This document shows, piece after piece, positions 17,634 through 26,601 of a stretch of 64,000 nt of DNA; within the stretch, counting starts at the first letter, position 1, and every line of letters begins with the position of its first letter. The stretch lies in NCBI RefSeq assembly GCF_038005225.1, contig NZ_JBBOSU010000001.1:2778001-2842000 (forward strand), written 5' to 3'. The notes under the pieces are model-generated. The model had not been told where the DNA came from, did not search any database, and was given only the letters and a program-made list of their open reading frames with translations. The position numbers and the translations under genes were made by a program. The stretch comes from Solibacillus sp. FSL K6-1523. Lineage in GTDB: Bacteria; Bacillota; Bacilli; Bacillales_A; Planococcaceae.

Positions 17634-18383
17634 CTATAATGGGAAGTAGCGATTTATAATCTCCATAAGTCGTTCTGAATTCTCCGATGAGACACTCTCA
17701 GATAATCTTGCACCTGCAATGATAGGAGCCCAATGAAAAACCTCAGACCTTACAAGTCCACTCTTTTCACAATAAAGTCGCAAATACATATCAGCTAATT
17801 CGGACGAAAATTGAGAATATAAAAGATAGGTCCGATATATATCAGCACGAATATCACCTGCACTCGAATCAACCCAATCTATAACTACCACTTTGTTATC
17901 TGTCATAATCAAATTAAATAAATGAAAGTCACCATGACAGAGCCTATTCTCGTATGTAAATGAATCCAATTTCTTTAATAAATAAGATTTTTGTCTTTTA
18001 TTTAATTTATTCGCAGTTTCAATTTGACGGTGTAATTTTTCATACATTAGTTCGATTGAATCTGGAATAATGCTATGAATTTCAAGTTGCATTTCGACTG
18101 AAATATCCATGTAGTATTCTGCCTTTTCTTTATCTTTCAACATTAAATCTCCTAATGTTTCTCCCTTAACATATTCCATTATGATTGCTTGTTCTCCGTT
18201 TATCTTAGTAACCTCTAAAATCTTGGGTACAGAAAGTCCACATGAGTAGGCATATTTTTGTTTTTTTGCTTCATTTATAGATTCTGTATCTGGCAAAAAA
18301 TCGTTATAAACTTTTACTATTTTGTTATCGGAAAGATAAATTTTCGCAGTATTTCCTCTTGCTATTGGATTACCTAAAATCAT
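17634..18383 (-). CDS. APH/ChoK-family phosphotransferase
   Basis: A 249-residue protein kinase-like small-molecule kinase. The N-lobe has a glycine-containing opening (GNPIARGNTAKIY) and Lys24 in IVKVY. The catalytic loop HGDFHLFN (150-157) and the metal-binding Asp169 in VVVIDW are intact, so the enzyme is probably active. The substrate could be an aminoglycoside, choline or another alcohol; the family does not decide it. It is an isolated gene in the palindrome-separated group. Confidence 0.85.
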   Translation of the reverse strand: MILGNPIARGNTAKIYLSDNKIVKVYNDFLPDTESINEAKKQKYAYSCGLSVPKILEVTKINGEQAIIMEYVKGETLGDLMLKDKEKAEYYMDISVEMQLEIHSIIPDSIELMYEKLHRQIETANKLNKRQKSYLLKKLDSFTYENRLCHGDFHLFNLIMTDNKVVVIDWVDSSAGDIRADIYRTYLLYSQFSSELADMYLRLYCEKSGLVRSEVFHWAPIIAGARLSESVSSENSERLMEIINRYFPL

Positions 18384-18408
18384 TGGCTTCTCTCCCTACA
18401 TTTTTAAA

Positions 18409-18450
18409 TAAACTACCCTGTTAGTTTAAGTGCATTTCTTCACAATCGTT
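18409..18450. repeat. Cassette-boundary-like palindrome, site 3
   Basis: TAAACTA and TTAGTTTA flank CCCTG, then AAGTGCA and TTCACAAT follow, paralleling site 1 over about 38 bases. It lies just upstream of the APH-type kinase gene. Confidence 0.55.
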
Positions 18451-18526
18451 ATAGTTACATTAACATAAATATCCAATAAAGAATCGACAATTATCTAAGA
18501 AATTTACAGGGGCTTGATGATTTTAA

Positions 18527-18585
18527 TCAAACTTTATTACAAATTATCGTTCTTTATTATAAATAATCAATCTTTATTACAAGCT
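18527..18585. repeat. Three 20-bp tandem units
   Basis: CTTTATTA begins at 18532, 18552 and 18572, an exact 20-bp period, with AAATTATC, AAATAATC and AAGCTAC in the variable part. It lies upstream of the APH-type kinase gene. Confidence 0.6.
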
Positions 18586-18656
18586 ACATTGGGAATAAAA
18601 GCTTTAATGTTATTGATTCATCTTTCTAAATTTAGCCATCTTCTTGCTCTTTTGGT

Positions 18657-18698
18657 CAAAAAAACACCCTTTTAGATAAAGTTCATCTAAAAGGGTGT
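18657..18698 (-). terminator. nrdJ terminator
   Basis: ACACCCTTTTAGAT pairs with ATCTAAAAGGGTGT (18664-18698) and is followed on the minus strand by seven T. Confidence 0.92.
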
Positions 18699-18733
18699 CT
18701 CATCACATTTTTTATAAACGTTGCGAATTTATT

Positions 18734-19870
18734 TTATAATCCACATTTCAGCTGCGCACCACAGTTTGTACATGTGTTACAGCCGCCCATTTCCTCTACC
18801 GTACCTTGACGGCATACTGGACATGTGTTTCCTACTTCAGAACCGATTGTTACATCTGTATCTGCCAGTGGTTTAATTGTATCTACTAATACAACTTGAC
18901 GCTTTACTACTACTTCTTCTTGCTTTAACTCTTCAAATTCCATTTGCTCATCCGAGTTCGCTTCTTCGGCTTTTAACGTTAGTACTTGTGAATCACGTGA
19001 ACCGTCCACGTAAACTGTACCACCTTTTGCTCCACCTTTATATAAGCGCTCGTACACATTTTGCACTTGCTCTACTGTATAACCTTTTGGCGCATTCACC
19101 GTTTTCGAAATTGATGAGTCAATCCAGTTTTGGATAATACATTGAACATCGGCATGTGCTTCTGCTGATAATTCCATTGAAGCTTTAAACCAGTTTGGTA
19201 AATTATTTTCATCTACACCTGGGTTTGCTTCTAAATATTCTTTCACGATTTCCGCTTTTACTTCGATAAACTTACCTAAGCGACCTGAACGGTAGTAAGT
19301 GAAACTGAAGTAAGGCTCTAATCCTGTTGCAACTCCGACCATTGTCCCAGTAGACCCCGTAGGAGCAACTGTTAATAAGTGTGAGTTACGGATACCATTT
19401 GCGATCACGCCTTCACGAATGTGCTCCGGCATTTTTTTCATGAAGCCTGTGTTTGTAAAGGCTTCGCGTAAACGAGCTGTTTCTGCATCCGTTGCGCCTT
19501 GCAAGAATGGGAAGCTACCGCGCTCTTTTCCAAGCTCAATCGATTGTTCATATGCAGCAATTGCAATTGTTTTAAAGATTTCGTCGACAAGTGCATTGCC
19601 CTCATCTGAACCGTATTCTTTTTCACAGTAAATAAGTAAATCGGCAAGTCCCATAACACCAAGACCTACACGGCGTTCACCAAGTGCTTGCTTTTTATTA
19701 TCTTCTAAGAAGTACGGTGTTGCGTCAATTACGTTATCTTGCATGCGCACGCCGACTTTAACCGTTTGACGTAACGCTTCATAATCAACTGTTTTTGTTT
19801 CTTTATTTGCAAACTGCGCTAAATTTACCGCAGCTAAGTTACAAACTGAATATGGTGCTAATGGTTGTTC
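18734..19870 (-). CDS. nrdJ: Class II ribonucleotide reductase NrdJ, exon 2
   Basis: The C-terminal 378 residues of the adenosylcobalamin-dependent reductase. It begins EQPLAPYSVCNLA, where the first Glu is the catalytic residue of the NPCGE motif that exon 1 leaves unfinished. It carries APTGSTGTMVGVATGLEP (finger loop/phosphate-binding region) and a C-terminal Cys-rich tail (CPVCRQGTVEEMGGCNTC, CGAQLKCG) for zinc binding and thioredoxin-type re-reduction. An apparent in-frame TTG just upstream belongs to the intron, so this is not an independent gene. Joined to exon 1 it gives 855 residues. Confidence 0.9.
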   Translation of the reverse strand, partial: EQPLAPYSVCNLAAVNLAQFANKETKTVDYEALRQTVKVGVRMQDNVIDATPYFLEDNKKQALGERRVGLGVMGLADLLIYCEKEYGSDEGNALVDEIFKTIAIAAYEQSIELGKERGSFPFLQGATDAETARLREAFTNTGFMKKMPEHIREGVIANGIRNSHLLTVAPTGSTGTMVGVATGLEPYFSFTYYRSGRLGKFIEVKAEIVKEYLEANPGVDENNLPNWFKASMELSAEAHADVQCIIQNWIDSSISKTVNAPKGYTVEQVQNVYERLYKGGAKGGTVYVDGSRDSQVLTLKAEEANSDEQMEFEELKQEEVVVKRQVVLVDTIKPLADTDVTIGSEVGNTCPVCRQGTVEEMGGCNTCTNCGAQLKCGL

Positions 19871-21076
19871 CAAAATTTTTGTTATCCTAGAGGCTTTTTA
19901 TCCCCTAGTTCTTACACTTCAATTCGTGCAAGTTCAGCATACATTTTCATTACACACTTTTTTCATAAACCTTAATAATTCTTTTCTACCACAATCTTTT
20001 CCGAAAACCGCCTTCGAAATGACCCTAAAATCTTTAATACCATAGTTCATTTCAATTTCATGTATCAATGGAGCAATAGTAGTTTTAACTCGATTGTATG
20101 GAGCATTCAATAATATTTCTTTATTATTTACTGACCATGCAATCACTAACTTTTTTACTTCTTCATGCAATGCAGACCGTTTGCTAACATACGATTCGGT
20201 AGCACTTTTTATGGCTACTTTCCCAGAGCATTTTCGACTACAATATTGTTTCGTCGATGTAGCTAATGTAATGAATGAGCTTTTACAAAGAATACAAGTT
20301 CTAGTTTCTCGGTGAACCCGTATATAACCTTTCTTTATTCCACTTTTCTTTAAACCTTCGATCATGCTTCGCCTAGATGGACTATCTGTTTGCCACAGTT
20401 TTTTTGTATGCTTACCAATTCTTATTTTAGTTTCATCACTGTGTTTCATATTAAAATGTCCATTTTTATTTCCAAAGGCAGCTTTATTAATCGTAGTTTT
20501 ATCAGAATTTATCCATTTTGTAATCACTGAATTAAGTGAAAATGGTAATTCTTTGTAAAGGTACATTAATTCTTTATAAGAAACAATTTCCCATTCATAG
20601 CCAAATTTATCTTCGACTACTTGTAAGTCTTTTTCTGCATTTTTAATTGCTTGAAGATTTCTGGATTTAACTTCTATTATCTTTTTAATTGTGCGGTCTG
20701 GATTAATTAGAAAAAAATCAGGTTTATACAATTTATATCCAATATCTAAAACCATAACTTCATATCGCCATTCTATTTCGAAATAATCAAGGTATATTGC
20801 ATATGCGTACTCATATGAGCTTCTTAAATAAATATCCCTATAGTAACCTGCATAGCCTCTATTACCCAAACTATTCACCTCTTTAGAATGAATTTGTTAT
20901 AAGCTTTAAATATGGTTGTGTAATGTCGCGGTCTCGTGGATAGGTTATAGTCTCAAATGGTGAGGTTCACTATCTATGCGTTGCCCCTGACAAAAACTTT
21001 ACAATTTGTCTTCGGTTCGGATTGGCATCTCAGCTTCCCCGCTTTATCCCGCGATCTTTAACGTGAGGCGAACTCC
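19871..21076 (-). ncRNA. Group I intron in nrdJ
   Basis: Exon 1 ends in T at 21077 and the intron ends in G at 19871, the group I hallmarks, and removing 1206 bases restores NPCG-EQPLAPY in frame. The 5' exon end CGTGTGGT pairs with the internal guide GCCTCACG (21062-21069), with seven matched positions including the required U.G wobble at the splice site and one mismatch. Further core signals are TCGCGG/CCGCGA and the nested stem ATAG-ATAGT (20969-20977) with ACTAT-AAC-CTAT (20940-20951), which may be P7. The core is thus mostly upstream of the endonuclease frame. The full fold was not computed. Confidence 0.88.
19934..20869 (-). CDS. Intron-encoded PD-(D/E)xK homing endonuclease
   Basis: A 311-residue protein inside the nrdJ intron, same strand. 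The TTG at 20869 lies eight bases after AAAGAGG; the GTG at 20878 abuts that site. The N-terminus has a PD-(D/E)xK core: Glu20 in SSYEYA, Asp51 in YKPDFFL and E66-V-K68 in IIEVKSR. The middle contains a NUMOD3-like helix (HSDETKIRIGKHTKKLW), then a four-Cys zinc-finger-like segment (CILCKSSF, YCSRKC). The C-terminus is basic and probably binds DNA. It would cut intronless nrdJ alleles to spread the intron. Family membership is by motif only. Confidence 0.82.
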   Translation of the reverse strand: MGNRGYAGYYRDIYLRSSYEYAYAIYLDYFEIEWRYEVMVLDIGYKLYKPDFFLINPDRTIKKIIEVKSRNLQAIKNAEKDLQVVEDKFGYEWEIVSYKELMYLYKELPFSLNSVITKWINSDKTTINKAAFGNKNGHFNMKHSDETKIRIGKHTKKLWQTDSPSRRSMIEGLKKSGIKKGYIRVHRETRTCILCKSSFITLATSTKQYCSRKCSGKVAIKSATESYVSKRSALHEEVKKLVIAWSVNNKEILLNAPYNRVKTTIAPLIHEIEMNYGIKDFRVISKAVFGKDCGRKELLRFMKKVCNENVC

Positions 21077-22507
21077 ACCACACGGATTCGTTGCAACTAC
21101 TTGTTGACCGTAGCTTCGTGCATTGGTCATATCATTCGCATTGTCGATGAAGAAAATACCTGGCTCAGCAGCATATGTCGCACATACATTTACTAAGTTC
21201 CAAAGTTCTTTTGCTTTAATTGTGCGGTCCGTACGAACAGGATAGCCGAGCTTCTCCCATTCACGAACATCGCCTACTTCATGCCATTTCTCATTGTAAT
21301 CTTTCATTTGCTCTGGTGTGTAATTTGCCACATCCGGGAAGCGTAATGGGAAATCTTCATCATTTTCAACTGCGGCCATAAATTCTTTCGTTAATGTCAC
21401 CGAAATATTCGCACCTGTTAAAAACTCTGGATTGTGTACAGTATACGTACCACCATCGCGTAATTTTGATTCTGCATCACGGATAATTGCCGCGTTAAAG
21501 CCACCGAATCCTTCGATATTTTTAAAGTTGACAATTCCTTGGTACATTGCATCTTCTTGCTGCGTTAATGGCTTGAATTTCAGCTTTTCTTTTGCTAAAC
21601 GGATAATGGATTCATCCGCTGTATTTTCAATTAAATAACGTAAAATACGTGGGTTTTGCATTTTTGAAATAATAAATTCCACGATATCTGGGTGCCAATC
21701 GGCTAACATAATCATTTGAGCTCCACGGCGACTTCCACCTTGTTCTACAAGATGAGTCAACTTAGCAATATCATCTAACCAGCTAACTGAACCAGATGAT
21801 TTACCATTTACACCGCGCGCTAATGTGTTGCGTGGACGAAGCGTTGAACCGTTCGTACCAACACCGCCACCGCGACTCATAATTTCCATTACTTGCTTAC
21901 GGTGATCACTAATGCCTTCACGGGAATCCGCTACAAATGGCATTACATAACAGTTAAAGAATGTTACTTCTGTTTCAGAACCTGCTCCATAAATAACACG
22001 TCCAGCTGGAATAAATTTTAGGCTTACAAGCTGCTCATAAAATTTTTCAAACCATTCTTGACGTTTCTCTTCTGTCTTTTCTACAGATGCTAAACCTGTT
22101 GCATTACGTTTTGCAATTTGCTCGTAGTAGATTTCTAAAGGCTTTTCGATAATATCTAATGAACGTACAATGATACCCGTTGCTTGCTCGCTCTCATCCA
22201 ATACATGGCGATAATCGGCTTCAATCATAATCGAGGCTGTCTTGTTTTCATGGTCAATCGATTGTATAATCCCAAGGCCACGTGCAGGGAATTTCGGATC
22301 TTGTTTTACCGTTAATACGACAAAATCTCCTGCTTTTAACGTTTTCTTTTCCGTATCTTTAAAAGAATAACGGTCAATCATGACAAGACGTGATACCCCT
22401 TTATGCGTAATATGCATATCAGATGTAATTGGATGCACCTGGGGGAATTGTTCGATATCTTGATTTAGCTGATTAATTTGGATGGTTTGCTCTAGTACAC
22501 TTGCCAT
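21077..22507 (-). CDS. nrdJ: Class II ribonucleotide reductase NrdJ, exon 1
   Basis: The N-terminal 477 residues of the B12-dependent reductase, which converts ribonucleotides to deoxyribonucleotides without oxygen dependence. An N-terminal domain of about 110 residues precedes the barrel. Visible catalytic-site elements are FNCYV (the disulphide-forming Cys) and MSRGGGVGTNGSTLRPR, and the exon stops after VVATNPCG, whose Cys476 is the thiyl radical site. The ATG at 22507 follows AAAGGAGG by eight bases. The frame otherwise runs into the intron and stops. No nrdEF genes are seen in this window. Confidence 0.93.
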
Positions 22508-22569
22508 CAATGAAGCCTCCTTTTGAAAATTACTCTAAATTATTTATTCCCAACAAAAATCAAAATCAA

Positions 22570-22617
22570 ACACAATATATTGTGTTTGATTCTTCGTTCG
22601 GAATCTATATGTTGATT
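22570..22617 (-). promoter_or_regulatory. Tandem NrdR boxes upstream of nrdJ
   Basis: ACACAATATATTGTGT at 22570-22585 is a perfect palindrome matching the NrdR consensus. AATCTATATGTTGATT at 22602-22617 is a weaker match (10 of 16). Their centres are 32 bp apart, about three helical turns, the classic NrdR arrangement. This predicts dATP/ATP-responsive repression of nrdJ. Confidence 0.8.
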
Positions 22618-22760
22618 TTCTTTTATTTCCTTAAAAAAGATTACAATATAAATTTATTTCAATCAAGGGGTTGATTTTTTAAAATTTCTTAAACCTCAAT
22701 AATATCAACGTTTCCCGCGTTAAAAATAATTTTACAAAAAATAAAACAAGTGTTCGCAAC

Positions 22761-23594
22761 CTATTTTTTAAAGTTCCATTCATCTGTCAAGTATTTAGAT
22801 TGCTCTAATTGTTTGACATATTGAAGTTGCTCCGTCGTTAATTCATATGGAACTAATTCAATGTCCAGCGCCTCTTCAAACCCTTCTGAGAACGCGTTCA
22901 CACACTGTTCAATTGTAAAAGGTGTTGTTGCTAATCGATTCATCGCAACCGCCTTCTCGGGCAATTTCAAACGCATTTTTTCTTTTGCTTCAGGCGATGT
23001 AAAATTAAATAGTGATAACAATAATTCTTCATCAAGCTCTATTAAAATTGCACCATGTTGAAGTATAACATCCTTTTGGCGAGTTTGCGCACTCCCAGCA
23101 ACTTTTTTCCCTTCGACAACCAATTCATACCAACTTGGCGCATCAAAACAAACCGCACTTTTTGGTTTTTTTAAATCTGCTAAGCCTTCTTGCGTCTCTG
23201 GAATACTAAAATAAGCGTCTAAACCTAATTTTCTAAATCCAAGTAGTAACCCCTCACTTAATACGCGATACGCTTCTGTAACCGTTTCAGGCATATTCGG
23301 ATAATTTTCAGAAACAATAATGGAATATGTAAGTTCTTGATCATGTAAAACAGCTCGTCCACCTGTTGGCCGACGAACAAAACCTAAATTTTGTTCCTTC
23401 ACTGCCTGCAAATTAATATCACGTTCTGCTTGTTGAAAATAACCGATCGATAAAGTCGCAGGGTTCCATTCATAAAAACGGATGATTGGTGGCATACTTC
23501 CCTCACTATGCCAATCTAATAACGCTTCATCTAATGCCATATTAAAACTCGGACTGCACGGACCTGAATTGATAAAACTCCATTGTTTTTTCAA
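22761..23594 (-). CDS. lipM: Octanoyltransferase LipM
   Basis: A 277-residue member of the biotin/lipoate protein ligase fold, matching B. subtilis LipM in length and neighbourhood (beside yqhL). It has [19 protein letters not shown], the active-site Cys149 in [15 protein letters not shown], and [11 protein letters not shown] with the conserved lysine. It transfers octanoate from acyl carrier protein to GcvH, starting lipoate synthesis. This links functionally to the glycine cleavage operon at 35.7-39.7 kb. Confidence 0.93.
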   Translation of the reverse strand: MKKQWSFINSGPCSPSFNMALDEALLDWHSEGSMPPIIRFYEWNPATLSIGYFQQAERDINLQAVKEQNLGFVRRPTGGRAVLHDQELTYSIIVSENYPNMPETVTEAYRVLSEGLLLGFRKLGLDAYFSIPETQEGLADLKKPKSAVCFDAPSWYELVVEGKKVAGSAQTRQKDVILQHGAILIELDEELLLSLFNFTSPEAKEKMRLKLPEKAVAMNRLATTPFTIEQCVNAFSEGFEEALDIELVPYELTTEQLQYVKQLEQSKYLTDEWNFKK

Positions 23595-23692
23595 AATCTT
23601 TCACCTTCAATTCATATATTTTGCAAACTGACTCGACTAACTGAAATACATCTCTTATAATAGACATAGAGAACGAAAGGGGCAATATAGCA

Positions 23693-24073
23693 GTGACAAT
23701 ACTTTATTCCATTTTAGCCGTTTTAGCGATAATTATTATTTATGTAGTAATCAATTCATATCGCTTAAAAAAAGCTGTAACAAATTTAACACAAGAAGAA
23801 TTTATTAAAGGCTATCGAAAAGCACAATTAATCGACTTACGTGAGCCGAAAGAATTCGAGGCAGGACATATTTTAGGTGCCCGTAACATTCCGACAACAC
23901 AGTTTGGGACACGCCATAAAGAAATTCGTCCAGATTTACCGGTCTACCTATACTGCCAAAATTCAGGCCGTAGCGCGCGTGCAGCGTTGTCTTTAAAGAA
24001 AAAGGGCTACACTCAAATTTATCAATTACAAGGCGGCTTCAAAACTTGGACAGGTAAAGTAAAAGCAAAATAA
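23693..24073 (+). CDS. yqhL: Membrane-anchored rhodanese-like protein YqhL
   Basis: A 126-residue protein with an N-terminal transmembrane helix (LYSILAVLAIIIIYVVI) and one rhodanese domain. The catalytic loop is YCQNSGRSARAA, with an intact Cys, and LIDLREPKEFEAGHILGARN is the usual opening. The start is GTG after AAAGGGG. It is divergent from lipM, as in B. subtilis. Sulfurtransferase activity is plausible but the acceptor is unknown. Confidence 0.9.
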   Translation: MTILYSILAVLAIIIIYVVINSYRLKKAVTNLTQEEFIKGYRKAQLIDLREPKEFEAGHILGARNIPTTQFGTRHKEIRPDLPVYLYCQNSGRSARAALSLKKKGYTQIYQLQGGFKTWTGKVKAK

Positions 24074-24085
24074 ATTCGAAAATCC

Positions 24086-24114
24086 AGCTCCCTATTTTTA
24101 TAGGGGGCTTTCTT
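24086..24114 (+). terminator. yqhL terminator
   Basis: AGCTCCCTA and TAGGGGGCT form a stem followed by TTCTTCTT. Confidence 0.7.
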
Positions 24115-24249
24115 CTTAACTTGTTTTATGACAATTCCATGAACACCCCCTAAATTGGAGTTTCTTCTATATAAAGGCCGCCGTTAAAGGTCGAACAACT
24201 AACTTCTAGTAAAGTTGGACAAAATTAAAGATAAAGGATGGTTAATTAC

Positions 24250-24885
24250 ATGAAAATCGCCGCGCCAAAAACCGCAAATAACTTACCAAAGCATTCCTTC
24301 CATGATGTGCAATTGGAAGAAGAGTTGGAGCTATATGATTGCCAAATAATTGACGATGAATTCGAAAGTGAACAACTGGATCACATACGTATTTCCACTG
24401 CCCATATTAAAAATTCAAATTTAATCGGATCGAGCTTTTCAAAAGCAGATTTTCTGGATGTTACGTTTGAAAACTGCGACTTATCAAACGTTCACTTGGA
24501 CGGCTCTAATATACATCGTGTCCACTTCAAAAATTGTAAATTACTTGGCGTCAACTTTACAGATGTCCGCTTTGGCAATGTAACATTTGAACAGTGTATC
24601 GGCAACTTATCTGTTTTTTCACAGTCCAAATTCGATAAAGTCCGATTTGTCGAATGCGAGCTTAAACAAACTGATTTTTATGATTGTACCTTTAAAAGCA
24701 TTGAATTTGAACAATGCAATATTAACGAAGCAAATCTCGAAGAAACGAAACTTGCGAAAGTTGATTTAAGTTCATGCACATTTGAAACGTTAACGGTTGG
24801 CCTCAATTCATTAAAAGGTTGCACCGTTTCTGCACAGCAAGCAGCACTACTCGCCTCACTTATGGGGTTGATTGTTAAACACTAA
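24250..24885 (+). CDS. Pentapeptide-repeat protein (Qnr-like)
   Basis: A 211-residue protein of tandem A(D/N)LxX-type pentapeptides (SNLIGSSFSKADFLDVTF, CDLSNVHLDGSNIHRVHF and so on) that would form a right-handed quadrilateral helix. Size and a C-terminal helix-like end (QQAALLASLMGLIVKH) recall Qnr/MfpA-type proteins that shield DNA gyrase from fluoroquinolones. That function is inferred. The ATG at 24250 is chosen because the 24238 ATG overlaps AAAGGATGG. Repeats are regular and unbroken. Confidence 0.85.
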   Translation: MKIAAPKTANNLPKHSFHDVQLEEELELYDCQIIDDEFESEQLDHIRISTAHIKNSNLIGSSFSKADFLDVTFENCDLSNVHLDGSNIHRVHFKNCKLLGVNFTDVRFGNVTFEQCIGNLSVFSQSKFDKVRFVECELKQTDFYDCTFKSIEFEQCNINEANLEETKLAKVDLSSCTFETLTVGLNSLKGCTVSAQQAALLASLMGLIVKH

Positions 24886-24888
24886 AAG

Positions 24889-24930
24889 GAAGCCGATTGG
24901 AGTACTTACCACTCCAATCGGCTTCTTTTA
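24889..24930. terminator. Bidirectional terminator
   Basis: GAAGCCGATTGGAGT pairs perfectly with ACTCCAATCGGCTTC (24889-24925), followed by TTTTATATTTTT. It lies between convergent genes. Confidence 0.9.
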
Positions 24931-25440
24931 TATTTTTATTTTCGTCGCTTCCTTTAAAGCTTTTTCCTCTACCGGAATCCGCACAGCAAGCATAACAAAA
25001 TTTAATAATGTGAAACAAACGACGGTAAAATACGCTTGGAACATGAGTGGCAGCACTAAAATTTCAAGACAGACGACAGCGTAATTAGGATGCGGTATAA
25101 ATGCATATGGACCTTTTTTGACAAGCATTGCCCCAGGTAAAATGATGATTTTCGTATTCCAGAACGACTTTAATGATGTAAGGCACCAAATTCTCATAAG
25201 CTGTAAAAATAGGAAAACACCTAGCAACAAGTAATTTGGCGTCCATAACGCGTTACTATACATCACTTCGATAATGAGACAGACAAAAAAACTACTATGC
25301 AATAAAATCATGTAAGGATAATGGGAAGCCCCTACTTCATACGCTCCTTTTGCCAGCATCGTTTTTTCATTGCGTTTCGCCACAACAAGTTCCACTAACC
25401 TTTGCAAGATGACGAATGTAACAATGATTGCAAATACCAC
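24928..25440 (-). CDS. bpsB: Isoprenylcysteine methyltransferase-like BpsB (alkylpyrone methylation)
   Basis: A 170-residue membrane protein of the ICMT family, matching B. subtilis BpsB/YpbQ. GTG at 25440 is chosen because GGAGGG lies six bases upstream inside the end of bpsA; the longer frame adds residues with no homology pattern. It has several hydrophobic segments and the SAM-site-like stretch GPYAFIPHPNYAVVCLEI. In B. subtilis, BpsB methylates alkylpyrones produced by the adjacent BpsA. It is translationally coupled to bpsA. Confidence 0.85.
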   Translation of the reverse strand: MVFAIIVTFVILQRLVELVVAKRNEKTMLAKGAYEVGASHYPYMILLHSSFFVCLIIEVMYSNALWTPNYLLLGVFLFLQLMRIWCLTSLKSFWNTKIIILPGAMLVKKGPYAFIPHPNYAVVCLEILVLPLMFQAYFTVVCFTLLNFVMLAVRIPVEEKALKEATKIKI

Positions 25441-25441
25441 A

Positions 25442-26530
25442 TCAATCCCTCCATTCCAGTAAAACCGCCTCACCGCTAAAGCCCGGACCTAGTGCAACTA
25501 ATAATCCGAGTGTGTTTGCTGCTTTTTCATTTAACATAAATTGTTCGAGCACATATAAGACGGTTGGCGACGACATATTGCCGTGATGTTTTAAAATATT
25601 TCGGGAAATGGCAGTGTGTATGCTGTCTAACTGCAATGCCTCCTCATATGCATGCAGCACTTTTTTACCGCCAGGATGTGCAACAAAATGATCAATTTGT
25701 TCTGGTTGAATGTCATAATCACTTAAAAATCGATGAATAAACGGACCAAGCCATGTAGAAATAATATCCGGAATGCTTTTTGCAAATACGACATGCAAGC
25801 CCCCTTCTTTCACTTCCCAGCCCATGACATCCTCTGAATTTGGCATCCATTTTGATTTTCGACCAATAATATGCGGTACTGACTTGTCCTGTTCTAGTTC
25901 GACCCTATCTCCACAAATGAGAACACAAGCCGCGCCGTCTGCAAACAAGGATGCCCCGACGATATTACTTTTTGAATAATCATCTTTTTGGAAAGTTAAA
26001 CTACATAACTCAATACAAACGACAAGTACTTTCGCTTTTGGATACGCTTTGCAATAATCAAAGGCACGACTCACCCCCGCGGCTCCCCCAGCACAGCCAA
26101 GTCCCCAAATCGGCAAGCGCACGACTTCATCTGAAAACGGTAGGATGTTCATGACACGCGCATCAATACTTGGCGTTGAAATACCTGTACTACTAACAAA
26201 AATGACGGCATCAATATCCTCCGTAGCAATCGCAGTTTGTAAAAATGCTGGATTCGTCAAACATTTTTGAATGACTTCCACGCTATATGCAACGGCTAGT
26301 TCGATATATCGTTCATTGCGGTCCTCAAATGTATGCTCTTCCCGATACCATTCAGGTGGCACACAAAATTGACGCGTTTCAATTTCACCGTTCACAAAAA
26401 CATTAAGCAACCGATCAATTTTAGGCATTTGCTGTTGAAAGAGCTCTTTCGTTAATTGTTGAATATTCGATTGTGCCAATGAAAAAGGCGGTGTATATGT
26501 ACCGACAGAAGCTATTTTTGGCAAGGTCAT
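25442..26530 (-). CDS. bpsA: Type III polyketide synthase BpsA
   Basis: A 362-residue chalcone/stilbene-synthase-like enzyme. The catalytic triad is visible: Cys146 in WGLGCAGGAAG, His in HFVAHPGGKK, and Asn in KHHGNMSSPTVLYVLE. The family in Bacillus condenses long-chain acyl-CoA with malonyl units to triketide pyrones, which BpsB then methylates. Length is as expected. It starts at ATG 26530 and is followed one base later by bpsB. Confidence 0.93.
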   Translation of the reverse strand: MTLPKIASVGTYTPPFSLAQSNIQQLTKELFQQQMPKIDRLLNVFVNGEIETRQFCVPPEWYREEHTFEDRNERYIELAVAYSVEVIQKCLTNPAFLQTAIATEDIDAVIFVSSTGISTPSIDARVMNILPFSDEVVRLPIWGLGCAGGAAGVSRAFDYCKAYPKAKVLVVCIELCSLTFQKDDYSKSNIVGASLFADGAACVLICGDRVELEQDKSVPHIIGRKSKWMPNSEDVMGWEVKEGGLHVVFAKSIPDIISTWLGPFIHRFLSDYDIQPEQIDHFVAHPGGKKVLHAYEEALQLDSIHTAISRNILKHHGNMSSPTVLYVLEQFMLNEKAANTLGLLVALGPGFSGEAVLLEWRD

Positions 26531-26601
26531 GTCCCCTTTTAACTTTATTCAGCAGTAATCCCTACTTCTATATGAGTGCAGGATGAATTCCAAGTATCAC
26601 C

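Larger units (their letters stand above)
18384..18733. other. Intergenic region with palindrome, triple repeat and nrdJ terminator
   Basis: It holds the third cassette-like palindrome (18409-18450), three 20-bp direct repeat units (18527-18585) and the nrdJ terminator (18657-18698). No gene seen. Confidence 0.6.

Noticed and set aside
19438-19873. Exon 2 of nrdJ as an independent gene starting at TTG 19873
   Set aside because: The TTG is the last intron triplet; the splice-site logic and missing catalytic N-terminal half show it is an exon.
19871-21076. Intein in NrdJ
   Set aside because: The frame after NPCG stops quickly, there is no intein N- or C-terminal splice residue set, and an exon/guide pairing with U.G wobble supports a group I intron.
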